Positions 18,846-26,862 of a DNA stretch of 64,000 nt are shown here, in pieces (within the stretch, counting starts at the first letter, position 1; each line of letters starts with the position of its first letter). Under the pieces are notes generated by a model. That model saw nothing but the letters and a program-made list of their open reading frames with translations, had not been told where the DNA came from and did no database searches. The position numbers and the translations under genes were made by a program. This DNA comes from Ardenticatenales bacterium (GTDB lineage Bacteria; Chloroflexota; Anaerolineae; Promineifilales; Promineifilaceae), in assembly GCA_020634515.1 (NCBI GenBank), contig JACKBL010000002.1, positions 744,001 to 808,000 on the forward strand, written 5' to 3'.

Positions 18846-19682
18846 ATGGAAAAAATCAAGGCACTGTTTAAGCTTGCCCGCCCCGTGACCACGCTCAGCG
18901 GCGTATTCTCGACCGTGATGGGCGGCTACGTTGCCGGCACGGGCGCCTGGCTGAACATCGCCCTGGCGGCGCTGGCGACGGCGCTGATCTCTGGCGCGGC
19001 CAATGCCTGGAATGATTACCTGGATATTGAGATCGACAGGGTCAATCAACCGCGGCGCGTCTTGCCCTCCGGCGGCGTTTCCTTGCACACCGCCTGGCGC
19101 TTTTCCCTGCTCCTCACGGTGGCGGCTGTGCTGCTGACGCTGCTAATCAACGTGCCCACCTTTCTCATGGCATTGGGGTCCGGCGCGTTGCTCTATTTCT
19201 ATTCCTGGAAACTCAAAAGCACGGTGCTGTTGGGCAACGCCACCATTGCCCTCATTTCCGCGCTCAGCGTTGTCTTTGGCGGCGTGGCCGCGGGCAATGC
19301 CGCCCCGACGCGCTGGTTGGCTTTGATTATTGGCGTTGCTATTTTGGGGCGGGAAGTGTTGAAGACGATGGCCGATTACGAAGGCGACCTGAGCCAGCAG
19401 TGCCGCACGGTGGCGACGGTTTGGGGGCAACGGGTCTCGCGCAATATCTTTTACATCCTGGCCGCGGCCACGTTCGTGATGATGATGGTTCCGTACTTGC
19501 TGCGCATCTACTCACCGCTATACGCCTACATTGTGGCGATTGGCGTGTACCCCGTGCTGCTGTACATCCTGGTGCGGGTGGCGAGCGATACAAGTGCGCA
19601 TCAACTCAATCGCTTGAGCCAGTTGATGAAGTATGATTATTTTGTCTGGTTCCTGGCGGTGATCCTGGGGTCGGTTCATTGA
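18846..19682 (+). CDS. UbiA-family prenyltransferase, archaeal lipid-synthase type
   Basis: A 278-residue integral membrane prenyltransferase with about eight helices. The first aspartate motif is NAWNDYLDIEIDRVNQP (about 56-72) and the second is ADYEGDLSQQCRTVA (about 178). The start follows CAAGGAGG. Spacing and the sequence RVNQPRRVLPSG most resemble geranylgeranylglycerol-phosphate geranylgeranyltransferases of archaea and their bacterial relatives, rather than UbiA or MenA. The prenyl acceptor is therefore uncertain. No isoprenoid or quinone gene is next to it, so context does not help. Confidence 0.85.
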   Translation: MEKIKALFKLARPVTTLSGVFSTVMGGYVAGTGAWLNIALAALATALISGAANAWNDYLDIEIDRVNQPRRVLPSGGVSLHTAWRFSLLLTVAAVLLTLLINVPTFLMALGSGALLYFYSWKLKSTVLLGNATIALISALSVVFGGVAAGNAAPTRWLALIIGVAILGREVLKTMADYEGDLSQQCRTVATVWGQRVSRNIFYILAAATFVMMMVPYLLRIYSPLYAYIVAIGVYPVLLYILVRVASDTSAHQLNRLSQLMKYDYFVWFLAVILGSVH

Positions 19683-19709
19683 CGGAGGGGGGATCGCTGC
19701 CGGCATTTC

Positions 19710-21830
19710 CTAGACCGTCGTCCGGCGATTGAGCAGATAAAGCTGGCTGTTAAAGAGGGGGGCGCTATCTTCCTGGAGGGTAGATGCCGGCACATACGTC
19801 CCGTTCGCCTGCAACCAATGCCCCTGCGCCGTATCCTGCAACTCAATCTTCAAGATATTCTCCACAATCTCCTGCTGTAACTGCTCATTCTTGATGGGGA
19901 ACAACACCTCCACGCGCCGATCAATGTTGCGCGGCATCATATCCGCGCTGCCCAGGTAGAGATCATAATCCCCCTGGTTGTGGAAATAGTAAATGCGGGA
20001 GTGTTCCAGAAAACGCCCCACAATGCTCAGCACGCGAATGTTGTCGCTAACGCCGGGGACGCCTGGCCGCAGACAGCATATCCCACGAATGATCAGGTCT
20101 ATCTTCACGCCTGCCTGCGAGGCACGATAGAGGGCGCGGATAAGGGACGAATCGACCAGTGAATTTGACTTGATGATAATGCGCCCATTCTCGCCATGCT
20201 CCGTCTCTCGTTCGATGAAGCGCATTAAGTTGTGCCGCAGATTTACGGGAGCCACCAGAAATTTGCGATAATCCGTTTGCTTGGAATACCCCGTGAGGTA
20301 GTTGAACAACTCGGTGGCATCCGCGCCGATCTCCTCATCGCACGTCATGAAGCCAAGATCGGTGTAAATGCGAGCCGTGACGGTGTTGTAGTTGCCCGTG
20401 GAAAGATGCACGTAGCGGCGGATGCCATCCCGCTCACGGCGCACGACGAGGCTGACTTTGCAGTGCGTCTTCAGTCCGATCAGGCCATAGACCACATGCA
20501 CGCCCGCCGTTTCCAGCGCGCGCGCCCATTCGATGTTGCTTTCTTCGTCGAAGCGCGCTTTGAGTTCCACCAATACGGCCACTTGTTTTCCGTTTTCGCG
20601 CGCCTGCATCAAGGCTTTGACAATGGGGGGATTCGGTCCGACGCGGTAGAGGGTCTGCTTGATCGCCAGCACATCCGGGTCTTCGGCGGCGGCGGAGATG
20701 AAGTCAACGACGGGTAGGAAGCTCTCGTATGGGTGATGCAGCAGCACGCTGCCGCGGCGCATGGTGGCGAAGATGCTGTCGGTGCTGCGCAGCGCGGTGG
20801 GCAGTCCCGGTTGAAAAGAGGGGTCTTTCAGGTCGGGTAGCGCCAGTTTGTGCAGTTCCCACAGGCTGCTGAGTCCCAGAGGCCCATCAATCGTGTATGT
20901 ATCGTATGCGCCCACGCCCAGGTTGGTGGTGAGGATGTCGCGGATGTCCTCGGGCGTGTCTTCTTCCACTTCCAGGCGCACGCAGAAGCCGAAGTGACGC
21001 TGGCGCAGGTTTTCTTCCATGGTCAGGAGCAAGTCGTCCGCTTCTTCCTCCTGGATTTCCATGTCGTTGTTGCGCGTGATGCGGAAGGGGTAGGCGGCGA
21101 CGATTTCCATGCCGGGGAAGAGGTGTTCCAGGTTGGCGGCAATGACCTGTTCCACCCAGACGAATTTTTGCACGCTGGGGAGGAGAAGTTCGTCGGGGTC
21201 CAGCGGCGTGAGGGGGACGAGGCGGGGGAGGCTGGCGGGGACTTTGATGCGGGCGAAATGTTCCACGCCGGTTTCCGGGTCACGGATGACGGCGGCAAGG
21301 TTGAGGCTGAGGTTGGAGATGTGGGGAAAGGGGCGGGCGACGTCGAAGGCCAGGGGGGTGAGGACGGGAAAGATTTCGCGCTCGAAGTAGTCGCCGAGTT
21401 TTTTCTGCTGGCGGCGTTTGAGGTCCTGGTAGTTGGTGACGATAATGCCGGCATTTTCCAACTTCGGCAGCAAATGTTCCTTCCAACACGCCGTCACCTG
21501 CGCCGTCAACGCCGTCATCGTGCGATGCACCGCCACCAACTGCTCGCGTGGCGTCAGGCCATCCGCCGGCGTCTCCGTCACCCCCAGCAACAACTGCTGC
21601 TTCAGCCCCGACACCCGCACCATGAAGAACTCGTCAATGTTGGAGCTAAAAATCGCCAGAAACTTCACCCGTTCCAGCAACGGGTGGGCCGGGTTCATGC
21701 ACTCGTTGAGGACGCGGCGGTTAAACTCGATCTGGCTTAATTCTCGGTTGATATACAGACTGGGATTTCGTAAATCCACCTCCGGCGGCGCGGACTCGTC
21801 GATCACGTTAACCTGATTGTCTTCGGTCAT
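19710..21830 (-). CDS. ppk1: Polyphosphate kinase 1
   Basis: A 706-residue enzyme that reversibly makes polyphosphate from ATP. The N domain starts with LYINRELSQIEFNRRVL (about 26). The catalytic C domains carry KARFDEESNIEWAR (about 400), the region with the phospho-accepting histidine GLIGLKTHCK (about 428), VHLSTGNYN (about 450), RGICCLRPGVPG (about 600) and the second histidine segment RIYYFHN followed by YLGSADMMPRN (about 630). Length matches the family. AAGGAG precedes the ATG. The last 30 residues vary in this family. No exopolyphosphatase gene is adjacent. Confidence 0.97.
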   Translation of the reverse strand: MTEDNQVNVIDESAPPEVDLRNPSLYINRELSQIEFNRRVLNECMNPAHPLLERVKFLAIFSSNIDEFFMVRVSGLKQQLLLGVTETPADGLTPREQLVAVHRTMTALTAQVTACWKEHLLPKLENAGIIVTNYQDLKRRQQKKLGDYFEREIFPVLTPLAFDVARPFPHISNLSLNLAAVIRDPETGVEHFARIKVPASLPRLVPLTPLDPDELLLPSVQKFVWVEQVIAANLEHLFPGMEIVAAYPFRITRNNDMEIQEEEADDLLLTMEENLRQRHFGFCVRLEVEEDTPEDIRDILTTNLGVGAYDTYTIDGPLGLSSLWELHKLALPDLKDPSFQPGLPTALRSTDSIFATMRRGSVLLHHPYESFLPVVDFISAAAEDPDVLAIKQTLYRVGPNPPIVKALMQARENGKQVAVLVELKARFDEESNIEWARALETAGVHVVYGLIGLKTHCKVSLVVRRERDGIRRYVHLSTGNYNTVTARIYTDLGFMTCDEEIGADATELFNYLTGYSKQTDYRKFLVAPVNLRHNLMRFIERETEHGENGRIIIKSNSLVDSSLIRALYRASQAGVKIDLIIRGICCLRPGVPGVSDNIRVLSIVGRFLEHSRIYYFHNQGDYDLYLGSADMMPRNIDRRVEVLFPIKNEQLQQEIVENILKIELQDTAQGHWLQANGTYVPASTLQEDSAPLFNSQLYLLNRRTTV

Positions 21831-21845
21831 TTCTAGCTCCTTGAA

Positions 21846-21902
21846 AAACCCGGTTTTGAACCTGGCTAAGAACCCGGTTTTGGGAAAAAACCGGGTTTTT
21901 CA
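21846..21902 (-). terminator. AACCGGG/CCCGGTT hairpins after the cysteine-desulfurase-like gene upstream region
   Basis: Three AACCCGG/AACCGGG arms with A/T runs lie between the ppk1 start and the stop of the next minus-strand gene (21907). AAAACCGGG, TTTTTTCCC and CCCGGTTTT can fold into hairpins followed by T runs in either direction. The arms are the same as those inside the MITE-like elements, but the outer ends of the element are missing. In minus-strand order it follows ppk1's promoter side and precedes nothing coding, so I read it as the terminator of the gene ending at 21907's partner transcript. Confidence 0.45.
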
Positions 21903-21906
21903 TCAT

Positions 21907-23313
21907 TCACAATAAAAAGTAGTCCGCCAGTGGTTCGTGATACCCGCCGGGCGTGAATTCCCCGGTAGCTCTATCGACCTCGTACTGCCCCTGGTAGTCG
22001 CCGCGGACGATCCGTTGCAGCATCTCCACCAGGCGGTCTACGTCCGCTTCATTGTTGTAGCAGCCGAAACTCATGCGCACCATGCCGGGCATGTTGGACT
22101 TGTCGCCGGCAAGCATTTGGTCGCGCCAGGAGGCGGCTTCTTCTTCGTCTAGCTGCAACAAGTGTACCACGTATGGGTGTGCGCAGAAACAGCCGCTGCG
22201 CACGCCGATGCCCCCTTCGTACCCGAGGATGGCGGCCAGTTTGAAGTGGGAAATGCCGGCAACGTTAAACGGAATCACCCCCACTTTTTCATGCGCGCGT
22301 GCCGGGTCGCTCTCGCCATAAATGCGAATACCCGGAACCTCGCGCAAACGGCGCAGCGCGTAGGCCACCAGTTCCGTTTCGTGCGCGGCAATCGTCTCCA
22401 TGCCCACGTCCATGAGCTGCCGCGCGGCAGCCGCCATCGCCACCGCCCCCACGACGTTGGGGCTGCCCGCCTCTTCGCGGTCCGGCAGTCCGGCCCAGTG
22501 GATGTCCTCCAGCGTGACCACATCCACCGTGCCGCCGCCGCAGTACTCCGGCCCGCTTTCCAGGAAGATGGATTTGGGGCCGATCAACGCGCCCGTGCCA
22601 AAGGGGGCGTACATCTTGTGCGCGGAGAGGACGACGAAGTCCAGATGTTCCGGGTCGTCCACGGGTTTCATGTCCACGGGGCGGTGCGGCGCCAACTGCG
22701 CCGTGTCCACGAGAATGCGCGCGCCCACGGCGTGCGCTTTGCGCGCCAGGCGGTGGATGGGTTGGATGAAGCCGGTGACGTTGGAGGCCCCGGAGACGGT
22801 GATCAGCGCGATGTTGCCGGCATATCGCGCCACCTGCCGATCAAAATCATCCTCGTCCAGCCGCCCCTCCGCCGTCGTCTTGATGTGAACCACCCGCGCC
22901 CGACATCGCCAGGGCAAGTCGTTCGAGTGGTGTTCCATTGCCGTACTCAGAACCACTGCGCCCGGCGCCATATTCAGGCGGTAGGAGAGCTTGTTGATCG
23001 CTTCCGTTGTGTTCTTGCCAAAAATAACCGCGTGTTCGTTGGGGTCCGCGCCCACAAAACGGGCCACGATCTCGTGGGCGTGGTCGTAGGCCGCCGTACT
23101 CAGGCGGGACTTAAAGCCCGTTCCCCGATGCACGCTGGCGTAGTAGGGCATAAACTGGTTGATGGCGTCCATGACGCGCTTGAAAGGGGGCGTGCTGGCG
23201 GCGTTGTCCAGGTTGACGTAGGGCACGCGCCGCCCGTCCAGCAACGGCGTGGGCGCGTCCAGGCCAACAATTTCATGGCGTAGGGTGAGGGGATGGGCTG
23301 TGTGGGGGATCAT
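21907..23313 (-). CDS. Class V aminotransferase, cysteine-desulfurase-like
   Basis: A 468-residue PLP enzyme. LDNAASTPPFKRVMDAI (about 32) is the usual N-terminal signature. HHSNDLPWR (about 124) carries the PLP-stacking histidine, and LSAHKMYAPFGTGAL (about 228) contains the PLP lysine. GVRSGCFCAHPY (about 385) corresponds to the catalytic-cysteine loop of cysteine desulfurases. It is longer than SufS (about 410) because of the tail that ends with GGYHEPLADYFLL. Sulfur transfer from cysteine, or a related lyase reaction, is likely; no iron-sulfur assembly genes are nearby, so an Fe-S role is not proven. A GGAG lies upstream of the ATG. aroQ is 46 bases upstream on the same strand. Confidence 0.88.
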   Translation of the reverse strand: MIPHTAHPLTLRHEIVGLDAPTPLLDGRRVPYVNLDNAASTPPFKRVMDAINQFMPYYASVHRGTGFKSRLSTAAYDHAHEIVARFVGADPNEHAVIFGKNTTEAINKLSYRLNMAPGAVVLSTAMEHHSNDLPWRCRARVVHIKTTAEGRLDEDDFDRQVARYAGNIALITVSGASNVTGFIQPIHRLARKAHAVGARILVDTAQLAPHRPVDMKPVDDPEHLDFVVLSAHKMYAPFGTGALIGPKSIFLESGPEYCGGGTVDVVTLEDIHWAGLPDREEAGSPNVVGAVAMAAAARQLMDVGMETIAAHETELVAYALRRLREVPGIRIYGESDPARAHEKVGVIPFNVAGISHFKLAAILGYEGGIGVRSGCFCAHPYVVHLLQLDEEEAASWRDQMLAGDKSNMPGMVRMSFGCYNNEADVDRLVEMLQRIVRGDYQGQYEVDRATGEFTPGGYHEPLADYFLL

Positions 23314-23359
23314 GGGTTTCTCCGGTTTGGGTGTGTGGGGTTTTTCCGGGCGGTGCGTT

Positions 23360-23800
23360 TCAGGTGTCCTGCAAGCGATCCAGCAATGCCTGCAAGCCTA
23401 GCAGGTAGCTGCGCCAGGCAAAGCCGCAAATCTGCCCCACGCAGACGGGGGCGATGAGCGAGGTGTGGCGGAAGGGTTCGCGGGCGTAGATGTTAGAGAG
23501 GTGGACTTCGATGGCGGGAATGCCGGCAGCCACAATAGCATCCCGCAGCGCATAACTGGTGTGGGAGTATGCGCCGGGATTGATCACCAGGCCGCCGGCC
23601 CAGGCGCGGGCGTCGTGGATGGCATCAATGAGTACGCCTTCGTGGTTCGATTGCCGGCAGCGCACGCCGGCCTGCCGTGAGGCCGCCAGCGCCGCCAGCG
23701 CCGCGTTGATCTCGTCCAGCGTGTGCACGCCATAAATTTCCGGTTCGCGTGTGCCCAGCAGATTCAGGCTGGGGCCGTGGAGGATGAGGAATTCGTTCAT
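23360..23800 (-). CDS. aroQ: Type II 3-dehydroquinate dehydratase
   Basis: A 146-residue shikimate-pathway enzyme that dehydrates 3-dehydroquinate. Motifs: [18 protein letters not shown] (about 6) with the catalytic arginine and tyrosine, [13 protein letters not shown] (about 72) and EVHLSN (about 98) with the catalytic histidine. I start it at the ATG ending at 23800; the in-frame extension upstream is encoded by a MITE-like repeat element. Because the repeat begins only a few bases before the start codon, this gene's own promoter and ribosome binding site have been replaced or must lie within the repeat. No other aro gene is adjacent; the cysteine-desulfurase-like gene follows 46 bases downstream. 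Confidence 0.95.
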   Translation of the reverse strand: MNEFLILHGPSLNLLGTREPEIYGVHTLDEINAALAALAASRQAGVRCRQSNHEGVLIDAIHDARAWAGGLVINPGAYSHTSYALRDAIVAAGIPAIEVHLSNIYAREPFRHTSLIAPVCVGQICGFAWRSYLLGLQALLDRLQDT

Positions 23801-23806
23801 GGTTTC

Positions 23807-23901
23807 GTCACTGAAAAAACCGGGTTTTTCGATTGTCCGGCCGAAATTACCTGAGTGGTTCACGTGTAAAAACCCGGTTTTTGGCCTTTTTTCAGTAGAG
23901 T
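23807..23901. repeat. MITE-like element, copy 2
   Basis: About 95 bases with ends GTCACTGAAAAAA and TTTTTTCAGTAGAGT, and inner AACCGGGTTT/AAACCCGGTT arms. The centre (GTCCGGCCGAAATTACC, then TGAGTGGTTCACGTG) is nearly identical to copy 59155. The left end begins six bases before the aroQ start codon. No exact target duplication is visible; the 5' end is shorter by three bases than in the other full copies. Confidence 0.85.
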
Positions 23902-23929
23902 CATTCTTGGAGAATGAACCAATCTGAAT

Positions 23930-25384
23930 TTAGTTGTCGTTTAGGATAATGGGCAGGAAGTTGTACGCGGTTTCTGGGGTGGCGGTGGGGACGGGCGTGT
24001 TGGTGACGGTGGGCGTGGACGTGGGCGGCGGGGTGTTGGTGATGGTGGGCGTGTTGCTGGGCGTAGGGGAGGGGCCGGGGGTGTTGGTGCTGGTGGCGGT
24101 GGGGGTGCTGCTGGGGGTGGGCGTGTTGGTGACGGTCGGGGTGCTGCTGGGGGTGGGCGTGTTGCTGGCGGTGGGGGTCGCGGTGGGGGGCGTGTTTTCC
24201 ACGATGCGGTAGAGGGTTCCGCCAAACAGGCTGGCGACGTATAGCTCGCCGTCTTCGTCCTCGCCAAACGTGCTGGGGGAGGAGATGCTGTCTACGAGCA
24301 GGGTTTGCGTCCACCCCCCCATGCCGTCGCTGCTGAGGCTCCAGATTTTGCCGGCACAACTGTCCGCGTACAGATAGTGCCCCTGCAAAACGGGATACTG
24401 GCTGCCACGATACATGAAGCCGCCCGTGATCGCGCACGTTGCGCCGTGGCCGTAGGCGAAAATGGGGGCGACCGCCGTGGGAAGGGGATCGCACGCGCCC
24501 GTGGGTGGATACGGATGCACCTCGTTCCCTTCAAAGCAAGGCCAGCCATAATTTTCGCCGCCCGTACTGTCCGCGGGCTGCAAATTCACCTCCTCCCATT
24601 CGTCCTGCCCCACGTCGGAGAGGAACATCTCTCCCGTGAGGCGGTCGAAGCTGAAGCGCCACGGGTTGCGCAGCCCATACGACCAGATGGCGTCCTGGGC
24701 ATCGGGCACGCCCACGAAGGGATTGTCCGGCGGGATGGTGTACGGCACGGCTTCATTGCTCACGTCGATGCGCAGGATTTTGCCGGCAAGCGTGGTCAAG
24801 TCCTGCGCGTTGTTGTTCTCATACGGCGGGTAGCTGTCCACCTTGCCATCCCCGACGGCCAGATACAGATACCCATCGGGGCCATACGCCATGTCGCCGC
24901 CGTAGTTTTCGATCCAGTTTTGCGGAATCGTGAACAGGGAGACCTCGCTGTTCGGGTCGGCCACGTCCGGGTCCGCCGTCACCGAGAAGCGGGAAATCTG
25001 GCTATCGCCGGCGCTGTTGGTGTAATGGACGTAGAAGTATCCGTTGCCGGCATAATTAGCATGAAAGACCAGCCCCAGCAACCCTTGTTGGAAGCCAAAA
25101 TAGGATATGCGGTCGCTGATGTCCAGGAATTCCGTAACGCTGCCATCAGGGTGAATGATCTGAATACGCCCGGTCTTTTCCGTGGCGAACAGGCGGTCAT
25201 CGCCCGCGTCGGCAATATCGGTGATGCCGCCGGCGAAGACATGCGCCGTCACCGGTTCGATGCTCACGTCCGGCGTGGTCAGGGGCGTGGTGGTGGAGGC
25301 GGCGGAATAAGCGGCGGATGCCGCCAAAACGGCTGCCACCGCGAGCAGCAGCACGGTCATGATTGGGGTCAAGTAACGTTTCAT
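23930..25384 (-). CDS. Secreted PQQ-type glucose/sorbosone dehydrogenase homologue with P/T/S-rich tail
   Basis: A 484-residue exported protein. The ATG ending at 25384 follows AAGGAAA and begins a signal peptide ending near ..AAYSAA; a longer frame is not credible. The body (about 45-395) is the soluble PQQ glucose-dehydrogenase propeller: GLLGLVFHANYAGNGYFYV, YGPDGYLYLAVGDG, IPPDNPF and YGLRNPWRFSFD. At the position of the catalytic histidine (NHNGG in relatives) it reads ENYGGD, so the base is asparagine and activity is doubtful. A tail of about 70 residues of PT/ST repeats leads to NFLPIILNDN at the C terminus. It is the last of three tandem paralogues on this strand. Confidence 0.88.
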   Translation of the reverse strand: MKRYLTPIMTVLLLAVAAVLAASAAYSAASTTTPLTTPDVSIEPVTAHVFAGGITDIADAGDDRLFATEKTGRIQIIHPDGSVTEFLDISDRISYFGFQQGLLGLVFHANYAGNGYFYVHYTNSAGDSQISRFSVTADPDVADPNSEVSLFTIPQNWIENYGGDMAYGPDGYLYLAVGDGKVDSYPPYENNNAQDLTTLAGKILRIDVSNEAVPYTIPPDNPFVGVPDAQDAIWSYGLRNPWRFSFDRLTGEMFLSDVGQDEWEEVNLQPADSTGGENYGWPCFEGNEVHPYPPTGACDPLPTAVAPIFAYGHGATCAITGGFMYRGSQYPVLQGHYLYADSCAGKIWSLSSDGMGGWTQTLLVDSISSPSTFGEDEDGELYVASLFGGTLYRIVENTPPTATPTASNTPTPSSTPTVTNTPTPSSTPTATSTNTPGPSPTPSNTPTITNTPPPTSTPTVTNTPVPTATPETAYNFLPIILNDN

Positions 25385-25445
25385 GGAAGATTTCCTTGCT
25401 CTGACGAAACCCGAAAGCTCTCCAAGACCTTTTGGGTTTCCAGGG

Positions 25446-26636
25446 TCACGGGGAGATGACGCCAGTGTAGGTGACGCGATAGATGGTGGCATCACGATAC
25501 AGCCCGACGTACAACTCGCCGGCGCTGTCTTCGCCAAAGGTGGTGACGCTTGTGCCCACCGGTCCAATGATAGGCCCCAAGGGGGCGCTGCGCCAGTCGC
25601 CGTCGTCGTCCTGGGTCAGCCCCAGGATTTTGTCGCCGCAAAAGTCGCTGTAGATGTACACATCTTGCAGCGGCGGATACGCGCTACCATGATACCTGTA
25701 TCCGCCCGTTATGGCACAGTGCGCTGCGTCATGAGGATAGGTGAAGATGGGGAAGGTGAAGGTTTCCGGGGGGGCGCAGCCGGTAAGGTCATATGGCTGC
25801 CAGCCTTCGTAGCAACGCCAGCCGAAGTTTTGCGCCTGGGTGGATGCCGGCATTACATTCACCTCCTCCCATCCCGCCTGCCCCACATCCCCGATAAACA
25901 AATCGCCATCCGACCGATCAAAACTCATGCGCCACGGATTTCGCAGCCCACTGCCCCATATCTCCCCCCGCGCCGCCGCATCATCCACATACGGGTTATC
26001 CGGCGGAATCGCATAAGGCACGGTACGCACATCCAACCGCAGGATTTTACCCGGCAACGTCCCCAGGTCCTGCGCCACGTTCGCCGTCGCGCCCCCATCT
26101 CCCAGGCTGACGTAAAGATAGCCATCAGGGCCAAAGGCCAGGCTGCCGCCGTAATGGTAGGGTTGTTCGTGCGGAACCGCCAGCAGCACCACTTCGCCGT
26201 CCGCGTCCGCCCGATTCTTGTTCTCCGCCGACCGCGCAAAGCGAGCAAGCGTCAGGCTGCCGTCGGCGGCGCTGTAGGTGACAAAAAACAGGCCACTGGT
26301 GGCGTAGTCGGGCGCAAAGGCCAACCCCAGTAGTCCCTGCTCAAACTCATCCCACTTCACCCGGTCCCGAATATCCAGGAACGGCGTCACCTCCAGGCTG
26401 CCGCCCGCCCCAATCACGCGAATCTGCCCCCATTTTTCCGTGACGAACAGGCGCTCATCCCCGGCGTGGGTGATGGTCGTGGGGCGATAGAGGCCAAAAG
26501 TGTAAGGCTGTAGCTGGATGGGCTGCCAGTTGGTCGTGATGGGCAGGTAGCTGGCGTAGGTCTGCGCCGCCGCGCCGCTGGCGGGCCGGCAGGCGGTGAC
26601 GCCCAGCGTCATCCACACCAGCGCGTACTGTAACAT
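25446..26636 (-). CDS. PQQ-type sugar dehydrogenase lipoprotein, paralogue 2
   Basis: A 396-residue paralogue of the flanking genes. The ATG ending at 26636 gives a short hydrophobic leader ending in VTAC, which fits a lipobox, so it is probably a lipoprotein. The upstream in-frame extension is derived from a MITE-like element and a TGCCGGCA site, and is unlikely to be real. Family motifs: GLLGLAFAPDYATSGLFFV, FGPDGYLYVSLGDGG, IPPDNPYV and GLRNPWRMSFD. The catalytic-histidine segment is YHYGGS, so the histidine is kept. There is no P/T-rich tail. It ends 62 bases before the next paralogue. The natural electron acceptor and sugar are unknown. Confidence 0.88.
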   Translation of the reverse strand: MLQYALVWMTLGVTACRPASGAAAQTYASYLPITTNWQPIQLQPYTFGLYRPTTITHAGDERLFVTEKWGQIRVIGAGGSLEVTPFLDIRDRVKWDEFEQGLLGLAFAPDYATSGLFFVTYSAADGSLTLARFARSAENKNRADADGEVVLLAVPHEQPYHYGGSLAFGPDGYLYVSLGDGGATANVAQDLGTLPGKILRLDVRTVPYAIPPDNPYVDDAAARGEIWGSGLRNPWRMSFDRSDGDLFIGDVGQAGWEEVNVMPASTQAQNFGWRCYEGWQPYDLTGCAPPETFTFPIFTYPHDAAHCAITGGYRYHGSAYPPLQDVYIYSDFCGDKILGLTQDDDGDWRSAPLGPIIGPVGTSVTTFGEDSAGELYVGLYRDATIYRVTYTGVISP

Positions 26637-26682
26637 TTGTGTGGTGGAATGCCGGCATCTATGCCTGTTCGCGCGCAATAGT

Positions 26683-26779
26683 GAGTTCACTGAAAAAACC
26701 GGGTTTTTCGAGTGTCCGGCCGAAATACCAGAGTGGTTCATGTGCAAAAACCCGGTTTTTGGCCTTTTTTCAGTAGAGT
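26683..26779. repeat. MITE-like element, copy 3, with 7-bp target duplication
   Basis: 97 bases from GAGTTCACTGAAAAAA to TTTTTTCAGTAGAGT, ends inverted. The flanks are identical: CAATAGT at 26676-26682 and again at 26780-26786. It lies about 47 bases upstream of the start of paralogue 2. A 9-bp tandem repeat (ATTCGTGTA, two and a half copies, 26812-26838) follows. Confidence 0.9.
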
Positions 26780-26862
26780 CAATAGTGAGTGAATCATAAC
26801 CTCATAGAGTTATTCGTGTAATTCGTGTAATTCGTGGCAAAAATCCCCGGTCCGCCGCGCCG

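Noticed and set aside
23801..23863. N-terminal extension of AroQ
   Set aside because: It is encoded by the MITE-like element; AroQ homologues start at the ATG at 23800.
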